Origin: Microcoleus sp. bin48.metabat.b7b8b9.023
GTDB lineage: Bacteria > Cyanobacteriota > Cyanobacteriia > Cyanobacteriales > Microcoleaceae
Assembly (NCBI RefSeq): GCF_013299185.1
Contig: NZ_JAAFKG010000011.1
Location: 62,001 to 126,000 of the forward strand
Direction of reading: 5' to 3'
Length of the DNA: 64,000 bases
Positions 61,386 to 64,000 of this stretch are shown piece by piece (within the stretch, counting starts at the first letter, position 1; the number at the start of each line of letters is the position of its first letter). The position numbers and the translations under genes are program-made. Below the pieces are notes generated by a model. It was not told the origin of the DNA. It searched no databases and worked only from the letters and a program-made list of their open reading frames with translations.

Positions 61386-62897
61386 ATGAGCTACTGCATT
61401 AATCCCAACTGCCGCCATCCAGAAAATCCTCAAACTATCAATTTTTGCCAAACTTGCGGATCTGAGTTGCTAATCAACGCACGCTATCGGGTAATTACTG
61501 TTTTGGGACAAGGAGGATTTGGTAAAACTTTTGCAGTCAGAGACAGAGACGGTACTCAGAAAGTGTTGAAAGTTCTGATGAACAACGATACTCTAGGTGT
61601 CGAACTTTTTCAGAGAGAAGCGAACGTTTTGCAGCGGCTGAAGCATCCGGGACTCCCAACAGTTGAATCTGAGGGCTATTTTACTTTTAGAGTTAAGGGT
61701 AGCGATAAACCTTTGCACTGTCTGGTGATGGAGAAAATTGAAGGTAAAAATTTGCAGCAGTGGCTAGAAGCTCAGAACTACCAACCTATTTCCTCGGAAC
61801 TAGCTATTGACTGGTTGACACAACTGACGGAAATCTTGAATCTCGTTCACAATCAAAATTATTTTCACCGGGATATTAAGCCACAAAATGTCATGTGCCG
61901 GTCGAATGGAAAATTAGTATTAATTGATTTTGGGGCGGTGCGGGAAGTTACAGAAACTATTCAGAGAGCAACTGGAGAAGTAACTCGCATTTCTTCGATG
62001 GGTTACACTCCCGAAGAACAGAAAAAGGGCAAGGCTGAGCCGCGTTCTGATTTTTTTGCTTTGGGGCGGACTTTTACGTATTTGCTGACGGCTCAAGAAC
62101 CGAGAAATTTGCAGGAAGATCCGCGATCGGGTAAATTGATTTGGCGGAATGTGGCGACTCAAACATCGAAGCCGCTAGCAGATTTGATTGATGATTTGAT
62201 GGCTTATTTTCCGAAAGACAGGCCGAAGGATACTCAAGTTCTTTTGCAGCGACTTGGTAAAATGGTCGTGAAGCGAAGCTATCCCGTAGGGAATCGCCCG
62301 CCATCGCCATCTCCCGATCGCAGAAGTCCTAGATTTGCTTTGGGATGGAAGCCGGCTTTAATGGGACTCGGAGTTGCTGGGGCGATCGCCATTTCCGCCT
62401 TCGCAATCCAACATTTCTCTAAAACTCAAGTAGAAAATTTATTAAGTTATCAAAGTTCGGCCCATCAGTTTAAAATCAAATACCCTGAAAAGTGGGAAAA
62501 ACAAGAGTTGCAAAATCCAGTAATTAACGATGTGGTTGTATTCATCGCCCCCAAAAAGAACACGGCTGATGCTTATCAAGAACAAATTACTGTCAGTATA
62601 GAAGATTTGCCAAAACCGATGTCTCTCGATGAATACAATGAATCGTCTCTCAAGCAAATTAAAACAAATTTTACTGATGTTAAAATTTTAGAAGAAAATC
62701 CTAAAACCATTGCCAATCATCGAGGTTATACAGTTGTTTTTGATGATAAAGACGGACAAACCAATACAAAAAAAATGCAAACTTGGACTTTGATGAATAA
62801 TAAAGCTTACGTGATTACTTACACTGCGGAGAAATCAGAGTATTCGGAATATTTGAAAACGGCTGAAAATATGATGAATTCCTTTGAGATAAACTAA
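61386..62897 (+). CDS. Ser/Thr protein kinase with zinc ribbon and PsbP-like C-terminus
   Basis: 503 residues. An N-terminal zinc ribbon (CINPNC and CQTCG) is followed by a protein kinase (33-290): GQGGFGKTF, Lys in KVLKVL, HRDIKPQNV, DFGAVRE and GYTPEEQ. After a short linker a TM helix (about 322-340) leads to an extracytoplasmic PsbP-like domain (HQFKIKYPEKWEKQE, ending AENMMNSFEIN). PsbP is a photosystem II extrinsic subunit fold; here it may sense something in the periplasm or lumen. The linker residues VKRSYPVGNRPP are encoded by repeat E. Divergent from the FHA transporter, a plausible partner. Confidence 0.9.
   Translation: MSYCINPNCRHPENPQTINFCQTCGSELLINARYRVITVLGQGGFGKTFAVRDRDGTQKVLKVLMNNDTLGVELFQREANVLQRLKHPGLPTVESEGYFTFRVKGSDKPLHCLVMEKIEGKNLQQWLEAQNYQPISSELAIDWLTQLTEILNLVHNQNYFHRDIKPQNVMCRSNGKLVLIDFGAVREVTETIQRATGEVTRISSMGYTPEEQKKGKAEPRSDFFALGRTFTYLLTAQEPRNLQEDPRSGKLIWRNVATQTSKPLADLIDDLMAYFPKDRPKDTQVLLQRLGKMVVKRSYPVGNRPPSPSPDRRSPRFALGWKPALMGLGVAGAIAISAFAIQHFSKTQVENLLSYQSSAHQFKIKYPEKWEKQELQNPVINDVVVFIAPKKNTADAYQEQITVSIEDLPKPMSLDEYNESSLKQIKTNFTDVKILEENPKTIANHRGYTVVFDDKDGQTNTKKMQTWTLMNNKAYVITYTAEKSEYSEYLKTAENMMNSFEIN
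62268..62300. repeat. In-frame repeat E in the kinase linker
   Basis: CGTGAAGCGAAGCTATCCCG continues with TAGGGAATCGCCC: the reverse complement of the 50606 repeat with one mismatch. Here it is read in a different frame (VKRSYPVGNRP). Confidence 0.8.
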
Positions 62898-62904
62898 TTC
62901 AGTT

Positions 62905-63176
62905 TGTAGTAAGGACTTTAGTCCAATTGTTTGTAGTAAGGACTTTAGTCCTGATTTTTTCATAGGAGAAAGGACTGAAGTCCTCACTACGAACCTGGAA
63001 AGGACTGAAGTCCTCACTACGAACCTGGAAAGGACTGAAGTCCTTACTACGAACTTGGAAAGGACTGAAGTCCTTACTACGAACTTGGAAAGGACTGAAG
63101 TCCTTACTACGAACTTGGAAAGGACTGAAGTCCTTACTACGAACTTGGAAAGGAGTGAAGTCCTCACTACGAACCG
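62905..63176. repeat. Tandem array of GGACTGAAGTCC palindromes
   Basis: Two inverted units with GTAGTAAGGACTTTAGTCC are followed by seven direct units of about 30 nt with GGACTGAAGTCCT(C/T)ACTACG and AAC(C/T)TGGAAA. The spacers are constant, so this is not a CRISPR. The array abuts both the kinase gene end and the end of the pilin-like gene, whose stop codon lies inside the last unit. Confidence 0.88.
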
Positions 63177-64000
63177 GCTTGATTTTGCCACTTTTTCCCG
63201 AAATCTGTCAGCGTTTCCTTGGGAATTTGCTGCTGCAACCATTCTAAAGCTCGATTTTGGTGCGGGTGAAGGCCGGCGCGATCGTACACTTTGCAAACAT
63301 CGACCAAATTAATCGGCCTGTTACCGAGTCTTGCTATCAATTGAGTGCGCCACTCTTCAGCAAATTTCTGCATGGTGGGCGCGGGAATCCTGCCCTGCAA
63401 CCACTCTAAAGCTCTCTCTTGGTGAGGACTTTGACCGCTGAGGTCGTAAGTATTGCAAACATTAACTAAACTCAAAAACCCGATCGGCCCTGCGGCTCTA
63501 GTTTGAGGTGGATTTACTCTGGCTGCGGGAGTAGGTGCTGGCCTTGTCGCAGGTGCTGGCCTTGTCGCAGGTGCAGGCCTTGTCGCAGGTGCAGGCTGGG
63601 TTACTACGTTTTGCTGCGGCAGACTGCTGGCAGTCTTGCGTTGAGTACCCACACCGCAAACTAAATTATTTCTGCCGTAAGTCGGATCGGAGGGGCGAAC
63701 ATTGATTGGTGTGGTGGCTTCGCAGACAATGGAGACAGTTGCCGGATTCTTTAAATTGGCGTTTTCTTCCAAGAAAATTGCTCCGACATAAGCTTTCATA
63801 TCCGCAGACTTGGGTATTGCGTAGTGAAAGGCGCCTCTGGTAGTGGTGCGAATTGCAAAGTTGTAATCCTGTGGCAATAAAATACTAAAGGTTTTGGCGA
63901 TCGACCCCACAGAATTGAGAAAATCGTGGTTGCGAACCACATAGGTTTGCTGGCCGCGCACCATCGCACTAATTGCCGACTCCGCAGGTGATAGCGCTTC
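63167..64000 (-). CDS. Type IV pilin-like G/H family protein (partial, runs off the window)
   Basis: The frame is open to the right edge (EALSPAESAISAMVRGQQTY...), so the N-terminal prepilin part is outside the window. The visible N-terminal region (FLNSVGSIAKTFSILLPQ, NFAIRT) is the pilin-like G/H domain. A linker with repeated PAPATR follows, then two copies of a unit of about 45 residues, each VNVCNTYDLSGQSPHQERAL or the equivalent VDVCKVYDRAGLHPHQNRAL and ending WxxQ. The final residues GS and the stop codon come from the tandem repeat array. Probably exported; the repeat-unit function is unknown. Confidence 0.75.
   Translation of the reverse strand, partial: EALSPAESAISAMVRGQQTYVVRNHDFLNSVGSIAKTFSILLPQDYNFAIRTTTRGAFHYAIPKSADMKAYVGAIFLEENANLKNPATVSIVCEATTPINVRPSDPTYGRNNLVCGVGTQRKTASSLPQQNVVTQPAPATRPAPATRPAPATRPAPTPAARVNPPQTRAAGPIGFLSLVNVCNTYDLSGQSPHQERALEWLQGRIPAPTMQKFAEEWRTQLIARLGNRPINLVDVCKVYDRAGLHPHQNRALEWLQQQIPKETLTDFGKKWQNQAGS

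Overview
The window looks like chromosomal DNA from a filamentous, non-heterocystous cyanobacterium of the Oscillatoriales (Microcoleus/Oscillatoria-like; the genus is inferred, not shown). Photosynthesis genes (psbO, petN), a SigF-type sigma factor, abundant GCGATCGC (HIP1) sites, many kinase and cyclase signalling proteins, Uma2 proteins, RTX-like repeats and dense families of short palindromic intergenic repeats all fit that group.

Layout. 1-2.8 kb: a truncated DUF6883-like gene with a DUF4926-like partner, a CsbD stress protein, DUF167 and DJ-1/PfpI proteins, petN (29 codons) and a membrane protein. 2.8-4.4 kb: a repeat array and a standalone TnpB. 4.4-12.8 kb: an SDR protein, two methyltransferases, the bioA-bioB operon and two paralogous adenylate cyclases, one with a haem-type sensor. 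13-21 kb: an ABC-2 permease and its probable DrrA-type ATPase, separated by about 5 kb of accessory DNA. That DNA holds a MazF module, a decayed antitoxin/PIN pair, a STAND-type NTPase, a Uma2 nuclease and a large hairpin element. 21-31.8 kb: a histone-deacetylase-like protein, gyrA, an RNase D-like exonuclease, a large vWA protein and an AEC transporter. 32-39.8 kb: a giant Ser/Thr-His kinase and an RTX/TPTPTTT-repeat protein. 39.8-46.6 kb: psbO with a large structured RNA in its leader, sigF, an aspartate aminotransferase, apt and a DppB-like permease. 46.7-51.6 kb: a leucine-rich-repeat gene broken by one stop codon and an RTX-DUF4394 protein. 51.8-55.4 kb: class II ribonucleotide reductase carrying both an intron and an intein. 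55.4-58.7 kb: an XRE regulator, two unknown proteins and a duplicated FGE-sulfatase protein whose two C-terminal segments look diversified. 58.8-64 kb: an FHA-ABC transporter, a Ser/Thr kinase with a PsbP-like C-terminus and a type IV pilin-like G/H protein cut by the window edge.

Strongest observations. (1) nrdJ is interrupted by a 253-nt group I intron, with P1 and P10 pairings visible, directly after the codons of the radical cysteine motif NPCG. A 328-residue LAGLIDADG intein follows only eight codons later. (2) The psbO leader, 40207-40611, folds into a multi-helix RNA that I identify as a standalone HEARO/OMEGA (IscB/IsrB-type) RNA, with no nuclease gene in the window. (3) The 55.77-58.69 kb operon looks like a remote target of a diversity-generating retroelement. 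(4) Several short palindromic repeats sit in frame inside protein genes and add residues or whole C-terminal tails. No rRNA, tRNA or CRISPR array was found.
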